From NCBI GenBank assembly GCA_900314685.1, contig OMWE01000006.1:1-64000 (forward strand): a stretch of 64,000 bases of DNA, read 5' to 3'. The DNA is from an uncultured Actinomycetes bacterium. Its GTDB lineage: Bacteria; Actinomycetota; Coriobacteriia; Coriobacteriales; Atopobiaceae. A program made the translations under genes and the position numbers. Under the pieces are notes generated by a model. That model was given only the letters and a program-made list of their open reading frames with translations, searched no databases and was not told where the DNA came from. Positions 63,293-64,000 of the stretch are shown here, piece after piece; the first letter of the stretch is position 1, and each line of letters begins with the position of its first letter.

Positions 63293-64000
63293 TTATCCCT
63301 CCACGGGCTTGTCGGCGGGCAGGCGGAGCAGCAGCACAAAGCCGACCACCAGCAGGATGCCCACGGACAGCACGCCGAGCGACGAGTTGCTCGTGGCCGC
63401 CGTGACGCCGGAGACGATCGCAGTGCCCATGACCGAGGCGTAGCGGCCGAAGATATCGAAGAAGCCGTAGTACTCGTTGGACTTGTCCTTGGGGATGATC
63501 TTACCGAAGTAGCTGCGGCTGAGCGCCTGGACGCCGCCCTGGAAGAGGCCCACGGTGATGGCCAGGATCCAGAACTCGGTCGCGGTCTTGAGCATAAAGG
63601 CGGCGAAGAGCACGATGCCGCAGTAGGCCACGACGGCGATGCGGATCATCTTGAGCGTGCCGTACTTTCCGGCCAGGCGCCCGTACGCGATGGCCGACGG
63701 GAAGGCCACGAACTGCGTCACCAGCAGCGCGAGCACGAGCTGCGTGGAGCTGATGCCGAGCGCCGTACCGTAGCTGGTGGCCATGCTGATCACGGTGTGC
63801 ACGCCGTCGATGTAGAAGAAGAACGCGATCATGTAGGTCAGGACGACTTTGTCCGCCTTGATCTCGCGCATCGTCACGCCGAGCTCGCGGAAGGTCGCGC
63901 CGACGCTCGTGTCGCCGGCGTCGCGCCAGTGGGTCTGCTTGTAGGACTTGACCAGGGGCACCGTGAAGGCCAGCCACCACGCGGCGGTGATCACGAAGGC
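63293..64000 (-). CDS. MFS transporter, UMF1/Atg22-like (N-terminus cut by window edge)
   Basis: The last ~235 residues of a major facilitator transporter; the frame stays open to the right edge. About six membrane helices are visible, for example VVLTYMIAFFFYIDGVHTVI, LVLALLVTQFVAFPSAIAYG and IVLFAAFMLKTATEFWILAI. The stretches FFFYIDGVHTVISMATSYG and GLFQGGVQALSRSYFGKIIP, followed by NEYYGFFDIFGRYASVMG, are diagnostic of the UMF1 family (related to yeast Atg22, an amino-acid exporter). The substrate in bacteria is unknown. The start and first half lie outside the window. Confidence 0.88.
   Translation of the reverse strand, partial: AFVITAAWWLAFTVPLVKSYKQTHWRDAGDTSVGATFRELGVTMREIKADKVVLTYMIAFFFYIDGVHTVISMATSYGTALGISSTQLVLALLVTQFVAFPSAIAYGRLAGKYGTLKMIRIAVVAYCGIVLFAAFMLKTATEFWILAITVGLFQGGVQALSRSYFGKIIPKDKSNEYYGFFDIFGRYASVMGTAIVSGVTAATSNSSLGVLSVGILLVVGFVLLLRLPADKPVEG

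Overview
The window looks like chromosomal DNA of a high-GC, gut-type actinobacterium of the class Coriobacteriia, probably Collinsella or a close relative. This is inferred from base composition, the abundance of sugar PTS systems and GH1/GH3/GH13/GH32 enzymes, and the actinobacterial dnaK-grpE-dnaJ-hspR order. No 16S rRNA or other taxonomic marker is present. Both ends cut genes: a GH3 beta-glucosidase at the left and an MFS transporter at the right.

Layout. 1-7.9 kb: GH3 enzyme, a zinc amidohydrolase next to a very divergent S-adenosylhomocysteinase-like protein, an HdeD-like membrane protein, an Mbeg1-like Ser hydrolase and an alkyltransferase-fold protein whose catalytic Cys is Ser. 8-21 kb: a sucrose/fructan locus. 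A rightward arm (GH32, sucrose phosphorylase-type GH13, HAD phosphatase) converges on a leftward arm (ScrA-type PTS permease, fructokinase, two GH32, HAD phosphatase), with a LacI repressor beside the permease. The promoter regions of both arms carry the same operator-like motif. 21-29 kb: Hsp20, a PASTA membrane protein with a Thr-rich tandem repeat, ClpB and citramalate synthase. 29-39 kb: a beta-glucoside PTS permease with GH1 and a divergent GntR regulator; mannose-6-phosphate isomerase with a ROK kinase; a lipoprotein; and a second, complete lactose/cellobiose-family PTS (A, B, C) with an extra membrane protein. 39-43.5 kb: hspR-dnaJ-grpE-dnaK on the minus strand. 43.7-49.4 kb: YfcE-type phosphodiesterase, a lipoprotein, DedA protein, SRP RNA, an AmmeMemoRadiSam pair and a ParE/Phd toxin-antitoxin module. 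50-58 kb: a wall-anchored C69 peptidase with Ig-like repeats, glucose-6-phosphate isomerase, a LytS-type histidine kinase and a glycosyltransferase. 58-64 kb: UDG-like protein, thioredoxin, an archaeal-type ATPase, a second phosphodiesterase, a LytTR response regulator and the MFS fragment.

How it works together. Imported sucrose-6-phosphate can be hydrolysed (GH32) or phosphorolysed (GH13), the fructose is phosphorylated by fructokinases, and the products meet glycolysis through ManA and Pgi. The chaperone genes hsp20, clpB and dnaK, which lie far apart, share a 25-bp inverted repeat upstream of their starts (AATCTAA-N11-TTAGATT type). It is best read as the operator of the HspR encoded here. 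Intergenic regions are rich in repeats: two copies of a ~230-bp terminal-inverted-repeat element, two arrays of 73- and 83-bp palindromic units, 20- and 23-bp tandem repeats, and a large three-hairpin structure inside the sucrose operon. I found no CRISPR array, tRNA or rRNA gene.
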